From Azadirachta indica (lineage: Eukaryota; Streptophyta; Magnoliopsida; Sapindales; Meliaceae), in assembly GCA_022749755.1 (NCBI GenBank), contig CM040452.1, positions 886,350 to 950,349 of the forward strand: 64,000 nucleotides of DNA. Direction: 5' to 3'. Under the pieces are notes generated by a model. That model was given only the letters and a program-made list of their open reading frames with translations. It did no database searches and was not told the origin of the DNA. Position numbers and translations under genes: made by a program. Within the stretch, counting starts at the first letter, position 1; the number at the start of each line of letters is the position of its first letter. Shown in pieces: positions 22,870 to 35,507 of this stretch.

Positions 22870-23885
22870 GATGAACTCGTGTGTTATTGTCGCATTGACT
22901 AAATGCCCGTTTAATTTGACTTTTTCATTGGTTAAAAGGGTTTTTTTAATGATAAAAGTTTTTTTTAAATTTTTTAATATCGTTTGGTGACAGTGAAAAA
23001 GAGTTTTTGGGAATTACAAAAGCCATTTTTTTTCTATTGGAAGAAACCCAAAATTTAGCCTTCTAGTAGTAGAGCTTTCCTAACTTTTTTAAAAGATAAA
23101 ATTATTTAAAATACTCTTATTTTATTTTAAAAATTTTACGTAATTTTTTTAAAATAAAATATTAAAAATCTGTCTATTAAAATAATTACTCAAATTTTTC
23201 TCAAAAATCATTTGTTACAACCAAACGATTAATCAATTTTTATTAAAAACTCTATTCATAAAAGTTTTACAAATAAAAGTTCTACTTTAAAAAACTTTAT
23301 TTGAAAAGATATATCAAAGGGACTCTAAATACTTAGGATTGGAGAATTGGAAGAGTTTGGTGATTTGCATTGAATATCATATTAAATTATTGTGTTGAGC
23401 TAAAACTAAATAATTGAAGAGTTAAAATAGTTAAAAAATAAAATTAATCGGATAATATTTAAAACAATTAAAAAATTTAGAGATAAATTAACAACTTTTT
23501 AAATTATAAACTTAAAAATTGTGAGACCTGAGAGTCAGGACCCTTCAGGGCATGTAGGCCTTCTGCCCCTGCTTCAACAATGGTCGCAGTCATAAACTTA
23601 TTGATCATAATTATTGTCCCATTGACTAAATGCCTAGCTCATTACTCATATTGAGCTAGAATTGGAAGACCTCGGTGACTTGCATTGAATATCATAGTAA
23701 ATTATTTCAATCACTTCAAAAAGGGTCGTAATCATAAATAACAAAGTATATCCTTAGAAGTAAAAACATTAAAAGCAAACTGAGGGACTCCTGTGTTATT
23801 GTCCCATTGACTAAATGCTTATTTAATTGTTGATTTTGACTAGAATTGGAAGATTTTGGTCACTTGCATTGAATATCATTAATAT
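22870..23885 (+). repeat. Three-copy local direct repeat
   Basis: The unit has CTCGTGTGTTATTGTCCCATTGACTAAATGC-like sequence, then AATTGGAAGA...TTGCATTGAATATCAT. It occurs at 22870-22905 plus 23335-23395 (split by MITE copy 1), at 23590-23705 and at 23780-23885. No coding capacity seen. Confidence 0.6.
22897..23332. mobile_element. hAT-like MITE, copy 1
   Basis: About 430 bp, very AT-rich and non-coding. It aligns along its length with 24484-24933 and 56063-56485, with shared landmarks AATATCGTTTG, AAAACTCTA-x-TCATAAAAG and CAACCAAACGATTAAT. The termini are inverted and of the form TAAGTGTC(C/T)(G/A)TTTA versus TTAGGGTCTATTTA. It sits inside one copy of a local repeat that is empty in two neighbouring copies. 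Confidence 0.55.
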
Positions 23886-24483
23886 TAATGTCAGGGGAAG
23901 GTTGGTGGGGCAACTAATTAAAACACATGCCCGAGTAGTTAAGCAGCAAAATTAATACTTGTGACCAAAAATTAAACCCCAGTTCTCGGTTTTGTACAAA
24001 GACATTGAAAATGATAAAATCTTCCGTCTGACAAGAAACATCTATTTGGTGGGGGCTTTATCTTCTTTGAATTTAAGTCCAAGTGTCTAATTATTAAAGA
24101 TTTGATTGTAATTACATTGCGCATTACTCATTTGATTATGATTTAACACCAACTAATTTTTTTATAAATATGTTGTAACATGATTAGTTTATCGAAGAAA
24201 GAAAAATAATTAAAAAATAATAACGGTTAATTAAAATGTCTTTAAAATTGAGATATTATGTTTTATTGTATATATATATATATTACAATTTTATGTTAGT
24301 CAATTTCTCATTCTCAATCTTAATCTCATTAAATTCACAAACATATAAATAATGGTCTATGTCTTAACTTATAATTTTCATTATGTCGTAACTTATCATT
24401 TTCATTATGTCGATTTCTCGATCTTAATCTCAACCAAATTGTATACTTTATATTAAATAAATACAATCAAATTACTTCATTTA

Positions 24484-24933
24484 CTAAGTGTCTATTTAGT
24501 TTGATTTTTTTATTGGTTAAAAAAACTTTTCTAATGATAAAAAATCTTTTTAAATTTTTTAATATCGTTTGATTAATAATAAAAAAGAATTTTTGAGAAT
24601 TAAAAAAATTATTTTTCTTCTATTAAAAGGCACTTAAAATTTGAGTTTTTGACAGTAGAACTTCTTTACCTTTTTTAAAAAATAAAATTGTATAAAATAC
24701 TTTTACTTTATTTTAAAAATTTTATGTTATTTTAAAAATTTTATGTTATTTTTTTAAAATAAAATATTAAAAATTTATTTATTAAAGTAATTATTTAAAT
24801 TTTTCTCAAAAGTTATTTATAACAACCAAACGATTAATAAACTTTTATTAAAAACTCTACTCATAAAGCCTTACGGATAAAATCTCTACTTTAAAAAATT
24901 GTATTTGAAAAGTTATAATAAATAGACCCTAAA
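24484..24933. mobile_element. hAT-like MITE, copy 2
   Basis: Same family as copy 1. Begins CTAAGTGTCTATTTAG and ends TAAATAGACCCTAAA, so the ends are inverted repeats of about 14 bp. A short internal tandem duplication (TTTTATGTTATTTTAAAAA) lies near 24720-24755. Non-coding. Confidence 0.6.
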
Positions 24934-24939
24934 TACTAT

Positions 24940-26441
24940 TTGCCTTTTTATTTGAAACAGTTAATTGATTAAAAAGAACATAATTATATCATACTTGTTT
25001 TTTAACCATATTATAGCAAATATTAATGTTTGAAATTATCATGTTTATAATAAAATAAAATCTAATCTAAATGTTATTATCTAAGAAAACACACCTATGT
25101 AATTTCTCATGTAACGAAACTCTTGAGTAAAACTCTTAAACCTTACAAATAATTTCTCACACTTACCAAATTCAAGAGATAATATTCTTCAGCCCTCTTC
25201 CACAATAAAACGAAAAGTAAACAAGGAATATCACACGGCTAAATTCTCTCACAAAGAGAAAAAGATTATGAGATGAATTGCAAGGTGTGCTTAGTGAAGA
25301 TTATAAAATTTTTAGTAGCAAAAACTTGTCGTTTGTAGTCACTAGGATTCATAAATTTTTAATTTTCCGAAAACAGTTTGTCCTTTATCATTTAATGGTC
25401 CTACAGTTTATCCTCGTTGCCTTGATGTTTGTTCTTCAAAATTTGACACTATTCTCCATTTTTTTGTTTGCAGGTTTTATTGAACCTATAGTAAAAATCT
25501 TTTCTTTTAATAAATTGAAACATTATTTTGATTCAAAATTTTTGGTTTGGTTTTCTTTCAAAATACTCATTAAACTAGTTTTTAGCAAGTTTGAGAATAT
25601 TTCAAATAGGTCTCTTACAAATTGGTCCTTATGATTTGAAAATCAGTTTTTAACTTAATCACAAATTTGTTCTAATAAAACATTGTTTTGTGAAAAATAT
25701 ATTTTCTGAAAGTATAGTTTTTTTAAAACCAACTTTACAAAAAAATAACTTTTGAGCTTAGTCAATTCAATAATTCTAATTTACACAAATATGTAAACAA
25801 AATTTAAATGTTTCGCATATTCTAAGAGCATGAAGGTTGATTTTTCTTGGTTATATGCACACGTCTTCCATCTTCACAGTTCAATAAAACAAAATATTTT
25901 GTTATCGTCAAAAAAAAGAGTTTGTAAGGCCCGAAGGTGAACAAGATCTTTGTTTACAATAATAAGAAACACTGAGTTATCTATCAATTGTTTACTGTAT
26001 TATATATATATTTTTTATAATACTTAATATGTTATTTCTCTATATAAATTACTGTATACTATATTTTTCTAGGGATTATAAGTAGTTCTTTCTTTCAAAA
26101 ATTTTAGTAATGAAAAATAGAGTGTGATTAAGAGATTGTCTTGTCATATTGGTTAAAAACCAGTAAAAGATGAAGGTTAGAATGGACTATTAGTGATTAA
26201 GTTAAAATTTAAAGGTTAAAACATCTTTTTAGAATTTTTCTAACATTTATAATAGTCTACTCAACTAGCAAAGTTAGTCAAAAACTTGAATGAAAAGAAA
26301 AGAAGGGGGACTTAAGCCATGAAGAGATTTTCTAGTAATTATTGTTTAAAACTTCAGTCTTTCTTGTTTCCTTTCACAAATGAACATAGACTCAAATAAC
26401 AATATCCTAATTCTTATCATATGTACTCTCAACTGATCGCA

Positions 26442-26473
<32 letters not shown>

Positions 26474-27590
26474 GAATACTTTTTTTAACATTCCACACAC
26501 TCCAAAACGCACCTTTCATCTAACTTTCACTAAATGTAAATTAAAAACACATTTCACCCATTAAATATTTTAAAGATATTCTCTTCCGATATTTGTGTAA
26601 GAGGGAATCAATCTCTCGAAAGTTAGGGAGGAATTGGTCCTTTACCCTTTTGTAGTAGAATCAATAATTTTATACATGGATTTTGCTATCTATTTTATTA
26701 ATATTTGATATTAGTTTGACGCATAATATGTAATGGGAGTTATGAAAAATAAGTTATATTTGAAAGAATAAAACTTTAATAATTTTTATGAGTCGTACCT
26801 AGTAAAGGGATGCATTTCTTATATTACCTTTGACGCACATGCACTCCCCAACACACATGTTTTTCAAATTTGTACTTTGAAAAAAGAATTAATATTTTTT
26901 ATTTTTATATTATTATAGATTTCCATTTTATATTAAACATTAAAATTTTTTCATTAAACTGCATCCGTCGGTCATCAATTTATTCAGAGATTTTTAACCA
27001 AAATATTCGATTCTTATTATATATTATCTAAGCTGTAGAATCTTCTATTGGAATTTTTAAGTGTAAATTATTAGGCTTTATAGATTTTTTTTTCCTCAAC
27101 CATATTTAGAGATTTTTCTGTTTCTAATTATAGAATTGATAGAGATTGTGGTAAGCTGCTTTGTCGTTCATCTTAATTTGATTCTAATAGGGTCATACTC
27201 TGACGTCGGTTTGTAATAATTGTGGTCAAGTCCACAGCAATAGGTATTTTAATCCTTTTGTTTAATCTTATAATTATTTTTTTTAATTGTACAAGATTAA
27301 TAGACTCAAATTTTCTTAAAATCACACGCAATTCAATTATAAATACAAAATTATTATTGTTTTGAAATTTTCATGCAATTTTGTACTTTTGATAAATTTT
27401 ATTATTAAAATGTTGCATTAACGTAAATGATCAAAATATATAATGAATAGTGCAAATGAAAATTTATTTAGGTAAGTGTATGTGCATATATATATATACA
27501 CACACACTAGTTTAAAATAATTTATGTTAAAAAGTATAAAATTTTTAATTGTATTTTAAAAAATAAAAGAAAAGTATTTTGCTCAAATCC
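24940..27590. other. Gene-free AT-rich spacer
   Basis: No supported gene. The longest frame (25278-25634, 118 codons) is Phe/Leu/Ile-rich low-complexity translation of AT-rich DNA with no recognisable motif. A (TA)n run lies at 26446-26474. Confidence 0.5.
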
Positions 27591-27599
27591 ATACCCCAT

Positions 27600-27949
27600 T
27601 GAATAAATGGTCATGGGCTAAGGAGTGTAGTGAGCTTCTTAGTGGGTCGCTCAGGTACATCACTGTAGAGCTAACATCCTTGACATGATCTTGCAACCTT
27701 AATGGCATCTTAATGTAGAGTCAGTTAATAATATCCCTGTCTTAACACCTGTTTTACTCGGAATCGGGCTTCTTCATGATCTTCACAAATTCCCATGTGG
27801 GTCTCATTGAGCACATAATCTGCTTCCTTTGATAACAAGCATCGCAAATAAGGGAACCCAAGCCCTTTTTTATATAGCGCTCTATCCACAATTAGGTATC
27901 GAGCTAACCTATTCTTGACCTTTTTGGCAGCTTCCTTATCCTCCGACAA
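27600..27949 (-). pseudogene. Gypsy integrase N-terminal fragment
   Basis: 27725-27949 is open: ARYLIVDRALYKKG, YVLNETHMGICEDHEEARF (zinc-finger His pair) and VLRQGYY. It continues with stops (GYY-stop where Trp is usual; CQGC) to about 27595, then similarity ends before the catalytic core. Confidence 0.7.
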
Positions 27950-28252
27950 TTCTCCCTCTTAGAGGTATTTCAAGTTTGAATCCATCCATGTTGATCCTTT
28001 ATTATTGTGGAAGAATCCTTCTTCTAGTCAACAATCTTACAAGGTAGGAGCTCCACCAAGATAGAATTAGGAGATTTTCTCTTATAATGAGGATGCCAAT
28101 CTCACAAGGGCATTTGCACAAGTATTTTTGCTTAAGAGACCCATTCCATGGTCACTTTTCATTTTACTCATCAATTACCTGACCTTGTCCAAGTAAGATT
28201 GTATGTTCTCCTCCCAAGCTAGAAATTTTCCGTTTACTTGATTCACCATGAG

Positions 28253-28528
28253 CTACGAATCACCTTTGACCTTTAAGTGATCCATTCCAAATGTCAGTGC
28301 TAAACCCAGACCAGCTAACAATGCCTCATATTCAGCTTCATTGTTCATCACTCTGAAGTTGAATATGAGGGTATAAACCAATTTTTTTAGTCTAAAAAGG
28401 ATAATTCCTACTTCTTTTCCTTGTGTTTGAAGCAACATCAATATACAACTACCATAGTTGGGTTGTCTTTTGTTGGTTGGGTGGAGTATCCTTTTCCTAA
28501 ATAGTTGGAGGTTTTGTGATTTGTACAA
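28253..28528 (-). pseudogene. Gypsy RNase H (NNEAEYEALLAGL type)
   Basis: Open for 91 codons. MNNEAEYEALLAGLGLALTFGMDHLKVKGDS near 28350-28253 is the characteristic second half of the extra, archaeal-type RNase H of Tat-lineage elements. The preceding half is frameshifted. Confidence 0.7.
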
Positions 28529-28549
28529 CCATCACATTCTCTGTTACGG

Positions 28550-29873
28550 ATTTTTTTGTAATGAAATTCGTTAAGGCCTGAGCCTTTATTGCCTTTTGTG
28601 GCTTGAAATTGATGTCAAACTTGCTGAGCTCCACAATCCATTTTACCAATAGTCCTAAAAGGTATGGTCAGTGGGGATCTGTTTCAATAGTTGGTCTGTC
28701 AATACCACGATTTGGTGTGCTTGGAAATATGCTCATAATTTTCTCACTACCACCATAAGCACCAAGGCTAACTTCTGAGGGGCGAATACTTGGTTTTGAC
28801 ATCCAAAAGAGATTTATTGGTGTAATAGATTGGCCTATGAACTTTATCGTGATCTTTCTTAAATAGTACCAAGCTCACTAAATGGTCAGAAATCGCTGAT
28901 TATAAATAGAGGATATCTTATTTTTGTAAGCTAATCAGGCATGAAGTATTTGCTAGGTAATGTTTCAACTCTTGAAAGCTTACCTTACATTCCTTCTTTC
29001 AATGCATATGTTTCCTTTTTTTGATAATCTGAAAAAACTGAAAACACTTGTTAGTGGCATTTGAGATGAACCTGCTCAGGGTTGCCAGCCTCCCTATCAG
29101 CCTTTGTAATCCCTTTAGAGTCAAAAGTGACTTCATTTCTAAGATTGTCTTGATCTTCTGGGGGTTTGCCTCTATCCCTCACTAGCTGACCATGAACTTA
29201 AGAATTTCCCTGAACTCACTCTAAAAGTGCATTTGTTTGGGTTGAGTTTCATCCTATACTTCCTCAAGAGTGAGAAAGTCTCCTTCAAGTGTTAGACATC
29301 ATCACCCATATAAACTAACTTAGCAATCATGTTGTCTATATATACTTCCATCATATTCCTTATCAAAGGCTTGAATACTCGATTGACTAATCTCTGAAAT
29401 ATAACCCTGGCATTATTCAATCTAAATGACATGAACTTATAGCAGTATAATTGTTGATTTATGATAAAAGTTGTATTCTCTTAATCAAGTTCATGCATCA
29501 TGATCTCATTATATCCAAAAAAGGCATCCATTAAACTTAAGGGCCTATGACCCGTTATTGAATCCACTAGTTATTTTATCTTTAGAAGTGGAAACCCATT
29601 TTTAGGACAAGCTTTATTTAGGTTGGTGAAGTCCACATAAAATTTCCACTCGCTATTGGACTTCTTAACCATAACCATATTGGCAATTGACTCCGGATAA
29701 TGAGCTTCCCTAATGAATCCCACCTTTAAAAGCTTATCAACTTCTACCCGAATTGCTTCCCTTCTTTTCTGGTTGAAAACTTTCTTTTTTTGATTTATAG
29801 CTTTTAAAGTAAGGCTTATTGCAAGATGGTGGGATATTATTTTGGGATCAATACCTGACATGTCATCATGCAT
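28550..29873 (-). pseudogene. Gypsy reverse transcriptase, degraded
   Basis: 29571-29873 is open and holds DMSGIDPKIISHHL, KLLKVGFIREAHYPESIANMVMVKK and VDFTNLNKACPK, all diagnostic of Ty3/gypsy reverse transcriptase. The catalytic YIDD box at about 29325-29347 reads YIDN, losing one metal-binding Asp. Later parts are frameshifted. Confidence 0.75.
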
Positions 29874-30399
29874 CTATGCAACGATGTTTGCAAAAAATTC
29901 TCAAGCCTCCTTTTTTCTGCTTCCAATAGTTGTAACTAGATCTTGGCCTCTTTCTATGGGTCATTCTGGTCTAAAATTACTTCTTCTAACTTCTCCACAA
30001 GTTCTGCTAGTGGCCTCATTTCCTCCTGACCAAACTTCTTATCCAACTTTTACAAAATTATTTCTTACTCAAAATTCTCCATATTTGTGCCTGAGCATTC
30101 ACCTTCCTGACCATGGGAAGTAATACAATATGTCCAACTCAAAGAAACTACGAAGCAGCTTCTGGCCTGCTTTTGATCTCTTCAAACTACCCAATTCTAT
30201 TATCTGCCCTAATATTTAACTTCAGGTAATATATACTTTCCACTGTCTTAGTTAATCTCAAGGATGGCCCTCCTAAGATTATGGAATATAACATCTTTAA
30301 ATTGACCACCTGAAACAATACCATAATGGTCTTTTGATACAACAAACTCCCTATTGTTACTGGTAACTAAACTATTCCAATAGGGAGAGTGTAAAACTC

Positions 30400-30999
30400 A
30401 GCATACCCGTACAATGCAATGTCAACTAGCCTAAACCTTAGGTCCTCTATCTTCATCGAGTCCAACGTGCTCTTAAATATGATGTCGGCTTAGCTTTCAG
30501 TATCTACCAAAATTTTGTTGACCTTAGAAGGTCCTACACCCAATGTGACCACGAGTGCATCATTATGTGGATAGCTTACACTTACTTCATTCCTATCTAG
30601 AAACATGATGGGCACCGTAGTTATTCGTGGCTTCTCTTTCATGCATGCATTCATGATATGCGCACTAGCTATTAGGTTTGGCAGAGAATACCTTAAGCAA
30701 TTTTTCTTAGCCTTGTTCGAGTTTCTTACCAAAGTAGGCTCTATAGATATTATTGGATTCCTATGCTTGGAATCCTCCACTAAATTATCTTGATCAGTTT
30801 TATCTTGGCCTGTTCGTGTGTGATCCATATACTTATCAACATAACCATTCCTAACCAACATCTCTATTTGGTAATTCAAGTCAAGGTATTTATTGGTTTT
30901 GTGTTCGTGGTCTTGATGGAAAGCACAAACTTTGTCTCTGGGTTTTTTTTTATCTAAGTTTACTTTTAACAAGTGAGGATCGAACACCAATAGGCCCAA
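30400..30999 (-). pseudogene. Gypsy gag C terminus and protease
   Basis: The open frame 30490-30999 (169 codons) contains CAFHQDHEHKTNKYLDLNYQIE (a CCHC-like H/D-rich segment), YPHNDALVVTLGVGP and KILVDTES. The last is the aspartic protease loop DTG-S altered to DTE-S and followed by a stop. In an active element it would process the polyprotein. Confidence 0.7.
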
Positions 31000-32716
31000 A
31001 TCCTTGATATCTTCTTAGATATCAGCTAGAGACGTATTAAGTAGCGTGAGCCTCTGCTAATCCTACAACTGAGCTACCCTTTTTTCTCCCTCTTTTGATG
31101 GTAGTGGGAGCTTCACCTGGTCTCTTAGATCGAGGTTACTGAAAATCCTTCTCTCTTCTTTTCCTAAACCTGCTGTCGCGAAAACTTTCTTTCTCTTTCT
31201 TTTTTGTCCAAAAAGTGCTTAACTTATCCCGACATCCGCTTATCCTCTCCTCTTTCTACTTGAGGAGCACCCAATCTTCAATTTGGATCTCATTAAACAG
31301 CTCCTTGTAAGCCAGCTTATACATCGTCATATCCTGCTTATAGATTTTATATCATGCTCTGTCCATTTGCAATCCTTTCCTCACTCCATCCAATGCTAAA
31401 GGATGACTGAATATTCGCAGTTCTATGACTTCGTCATGATATCTCTTGGCGTAACTTCTCAAACTTTCTCCTCGACCTTACTTTAATAATAGTAGGGAAC
31501 TCATGCTCTTATGTGTTAGGGCTGTACCCCTAAACTTATTAGTAAATGCTTCACACAATTGGGAGAAACTTTGAATCGTACTTGGTCTTAAGCTTTTATA
31601 TCATTTCCTAGCCTGTCCTTCAAGTGTTGGGGAAATGGATAGCATATCTGAAGCTCAAGTAAACCCTGAATATGCATAATCTCCTTGACAAACTCAACAT
31701 GCAAGACTGGGTCAGTCTTCCACACATAGAGGGTGATTTTTGGTATCTTGAATTTTTTGGGTAAAGCTAACTCTTAAATTTCCTTGGTGAATGGAGACCC
31801 AAGACCCACCTTCGTCATAGTAGCTCGCCCTTACTAATCGTGTCTCATTTACACCTTATACTCCTCTACCAACTTCTTAAGGCATTCTTTCATCTCTTAT
31901 CTATTAACCACCTAAAGAGCACAGTTTTCTCCTTGGATTTGCTCAAACCTCACTCCCTGCTGTATCTCTGGTACTTCTGCATGCACAGAGGTTTCTCTCT
32001 CTTTTTGTTGGTTTTGATTCAGGTACGATCGTATTTCATATGAATAGACACTCTGTTCAGTAATACGCTTTGAATTATGGCCCTAATCCTATCAGCCATG
32101 TCTAAGTTTTAGATCGTCCCGAATCATAATCGGTGCATTAGGATTAAGATTTTGCAACTTTCCCCGCACAGGTTGTTTAGTAGCATTTTCCTTCCCCTTT
32201 TGATGCAGTTTATTTTCTCCTGTTCAAATATTCAACCTCTAGCAAATCATGGCCTTCCAACCTACCTCTGGATACAAGCCTTTATAGATGACCGTCTTTT
32301 TTAACCTTACGCCTAAACTTTAGCATACTAATTTCCTCCAGGTCTACTCGAATTGGTGCCTTATTGGCTCATACTCTTTTTGGATTTTGCCTAAGCAATT
32401 GCTTAAGCTAACCCAATTCCTTTTGTAGAGACTCTATTGTATTTTCCAACCTTTCCATTTTCTTGTCTTTTTCTGCGTGCAATTTGCGACTCTCCTCCAG
32501 CTTCCTTTGTAACTAGTTAAATTCACGTGGGTCCAATTATATTGTCACCTGGTTCGGTGGTTGTGGGTCTGAATTAGTTCACAAATTTGATTCCTCCTTG
32601 TGTAGAATCTTCAAGTACTTCTCTTCATGCTGATGAAAACTATCGGAGTCATCCTGCTGAAGGCTTTTCCCCGTCACTCGTGGCCTTCTTGGTTGGTGCT
32701 TATCCTTCGCTGCCAT
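30990..32716 (-). pseudogene. Gypsy gag, degraded
   Basis: A plausible start is the ATG at 32716 (MAAKDKHQPRRPR). A coiled-coil-like Lys/Glu segment with LEESRKLHAEKDKKMERLE follows near 32500-32440. The retrotransposon gag domain is at about 31650-31280 (TLEGQARK, YKSLRPSTIQSF, ESLRSYAKRYHDEV). The Trp expected after QARK is a stop. It would form the particle shell in an active copy. Confidence 0.65.
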
Positions 32717-32924
32717 CGTGAGCTCAACTTCTAAAATCTAGAAATTAGCTTTTCACTCAACTTCCCATAAACAGCGTAAGTTGTTGATGCCAAAAATTTG
32801 CTTTTTTCACCACAAACAAGAAACTTTGATTTTCAAATCTTCTAGAAACTCTTCTTCGCTTGCAATACACCAAAGATTAGAGAATAGCTGATCTCTCCAG
32901 CGTGTGATCTCTGATACTTAAGTC

Positions 32925-33280
32925 AATAAATCATCAAGAGGAGAAATTTTGAATGAGATTAAAATTTGGTAGAGTTCTGCTCTAGTTTAAAAATGTGTAG
33001 CTTATTCCTCAAACTGCCGAGGTTTTATAGCTTCAAGAATCAACCATCTGGAGGTTGTTTGCAGCCATAACTACCTATGATTATTGAAGGTGGAGTGATG
33101 GATGGTTACTTGATGAAGCTTGCAGTTGGTTCCCATGATCTTTATTATCTCTAATCGGGTTGTATTTTATCACATGATCTGATCTATATTTTCTACCCGA
33201 TCATGATTCTCCTGGGTGCCGGAACTTTACCTGGTCTGGGATTTTTCACCTCTGGCACTGTGCAAAACCTAACCACAACA
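32925..33280 (-). repeat. Probable 5' LTR of the gypsy element
   Basis: Starts with TGTTGTGG on the minus strand at 33280. A TATCAGAGA-like stretch near 32915 could be the primer-binding site region, which would place the LTR end around 32925. With no second LTR to compare, the inner boundary is tentative. Confidence 0.35.
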
Positions 33281-33318
33281 AAAGGGTTTTACCAATTGCA
33301 TATTCTATTCTTATCTAG

Positions 33319-34326
33319 TATTGAATGCATTATGCTCATGTATTTTCCCAAAGAGAACAAAACTATGGAAATTTATCTCTTTGCATATGAATTATATTTT
33401 TTGAGCCTCATTACTCTCACGCTCGGCTAATGTGTACTAAATTTGCTATGATGTTCACAATTTTGGATGACTAATTTGATAGCTATGGTACATTTGATGA
33501 GCTCCAAAATTTTACAAACGCATTACAAAGGTTTTAGTTCGTTCACTACTTTCTTCCTTTCATATATTTTCTTTTTCAATAAAAAATTAGATATGGTGCT
33601 ATTTAATAACCCTAATTTTCAATTAAGTAATATATGTATCATCTATGTTGGTTCTATATTGAAAATTAAACACATTCAAATTGTAATAAGTATTTTGGTT
33701 GTCCAAATATATACTGCTTAATTTTTTCTTTGTTTTGGTAGGTATTATGCTAGTACTATTGATCATTTACCAGATTATATGAAAGATCTTTATACCGCAT
33801 TGTGGATCTTTTGGAGGAACTGAATAATGGCATGCATACAGAAGGAATATGTTACACAAAGGATGGGCAAGGTGTGCCTCATTTTCACTTCCTTTATTTA
33901 TTTATTTATTTATAATTAGGCTAATAACACTTAATTAATTTATTAGCTTTTATGTTTGGCAAAGAAAGATATAGTTCCAGAACTGTTATTAATTATATAT
34001 TATTATCTCATTTAGTAATTATATATTAATTAGACCATAACTGAATTTTCAACTTTCTGAAAAATGATAATTAATTAGGTGAAAGAGTTGGCTAGCGCTC
34101 GCCCGGTGGTTCAATGAAGGTTATGTGCCGACATTTGATGAGCATTTGGAGAACGCAATCGTAACAGATTGTAGTATTGCAAGTACAGCTACATCATTTG
34201 TATGAATGGAAGACACAGCAATGATGATCAGCCCGTATCCATGGTTATTAGCTAGACCCAAGATTGTTCAAGCTTCGTATGCAATCGGCCGTCTTGAAAA
34301 CGATATCACAACCGTCAACCAATGAG
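33319..34326 (+). pseudogene. Terpene synthase pseudogene 2 (exons 4-6)
   Basis: Exon 4 is 33319-33530 (acceptor TTATCTAG; ...TMEIYLFAYELYF, then frameshifts, an LDD-stop-FDSYG segment where the DDxxD motif belongs, and FDELQNFTNAL; ends CAAAG before GT). Exon 5 is about 33742-33871 (IDHLPDYMKDLYTAL, a 1-base loss causing a frameshift, then LNNGMHTEG). Exon 6 is 34079-34326 (WFNEGYVPTFDEHLENAIVTD, a stop before MEDTAMM, LLARPKIVQASYAIGRLENDITT, donor GTAAAT). Here the NSE-type motif keeps its Asn (NDITT). Exon sizes (212, 130, 248) match exons 4-6 of the intact gene (219, 139, 249). Exons 1-3 and 7 were not found; a gypsy LTR ends 38 bp upstream of exon 4. It is clearly more divergent from the intact synthase than pseudogene 1. 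Confidence 0.88.
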
Positions 34327-35507
34327 GTAAATCTACTCATCTCTCTTGTGTTGGCATTTGAAAGGTCAAAAAAATCAATTTTAATGTTAGATATAGAAAT
34401 CCTTAAACAAAATATATCTATATACATTGATGTGGCACTTCCATGTTATTGGATAAAGTGATAATAATACAACACTAACGTTAGGGGCGTAGCCAACTTT
34501 CTAATTATAAGGCATGCATGCATACAATCAAAATTTACTGGGGACAAAGCATAAAAGTCTTATGTTAAAGACTAAAAAGTGTAAAAAAAGTTTATTTTTA
34601 ATTTACAATGCGAGTATACGAGTCAATTTTAATTAATTCTTACGCCCTTATAGTTAGATATATTTTCATGTGGTGTTTGTGCTAATCTTGTGGCCCCAAA
34701 ATGATACAACTACCTAAAAGGCTTGTACTCAAAATGAGGATTCAAAAGAATACTATTCAAGTTTTGAGTAATATTGCATTTCTCAAATAAAAGAAACGAA
34801 TGCCTTCCTATGGTTATTAAAAATGACGTCAAATCAAATCCTGGACGGAGCACTCAGAATAAAAACAATAGAGGTGAAACAAAATCAAAGGCAAAAACGA
34901 GCACTTATCAGGACAAAAAAAATATAGGTGAAATCGAATCAAACGGATCTATAATATTTCAAATAAATAAAGAAAAACAGATCCCAGAATCCAATTGAAG
35001 TTATGTTGTGGCTAATCTGTACAAGGTGGTGGCTGTGGGTGATCGGTAGCAGCTCTAGGTGGTTATGACTTGTGATTGATGTTGGCTGCAGATAGGGGCT
35101 ACAGGTGATTGTGCGACTGAAAATACCTTTTCTGGAGTAATGTTTAGATAAATTAAGTTTAGATCTTAGTATTTGATCAATAGAATTTACCAATTGGACT
35201 GACCTGGATTTTAAATGAAAACCTCGCTCTGAACTTGAACCCAAATCCTATCTAACTTTAAACATAAAAGTATGGGCTTAGTTTGAGATATATTTAAGGT
35301 CTGATTTGAATTTTGAGCTTTTTCTGGCCGAGTCTAGATTTTTTGTTAACGCTCGTCAAACATTATTTGTTAATATCACTAATAAATTATCAAATTAGTG
35401 GAAGTGAGAATACTTGTTTTCGTCAAATTTTGAGTTTCAGATTACATTAATAAGTTACAGTGATGCTAGAACAATCACTAAAAATTTTGTAAATTGCTGA
35501 AAAACAT

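Larger units (their letters stand above)
27590..33280 (-). mobile_element. Truncated Tat-type Ty3/gypsy retrotransposon
   Basis: The minus-strand order is gag, protease, reverse transcriptase, RNase H with an archaeal-type NNEAEYEALLAGL signature, and the N-terminal part of integrase. This order and RNase H type point to the Tat lineage. The 5' LTR seems to begin at 33280 (minus-strand TGTTGTGGTT). The other end breaks at about 27590, just after the integrase segment preceding the first catalytic Asp (PFIQWGMD), so the rest of integrase and the 3' LTR are gone. It is inserted in intron 3 of a terpene synthase pseudogene: exon 4 starts 38 bp beyond the LTR. Confidence 0.8.

Noticed and set aside
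25278..25634. 118-codon plus-strand frame, hydrophobic
   Set aside because: Phe/Leu/Ile-rich translation of AT-rich DNA with no conserved motif, no supported promoter or splice partner, and no second copy.
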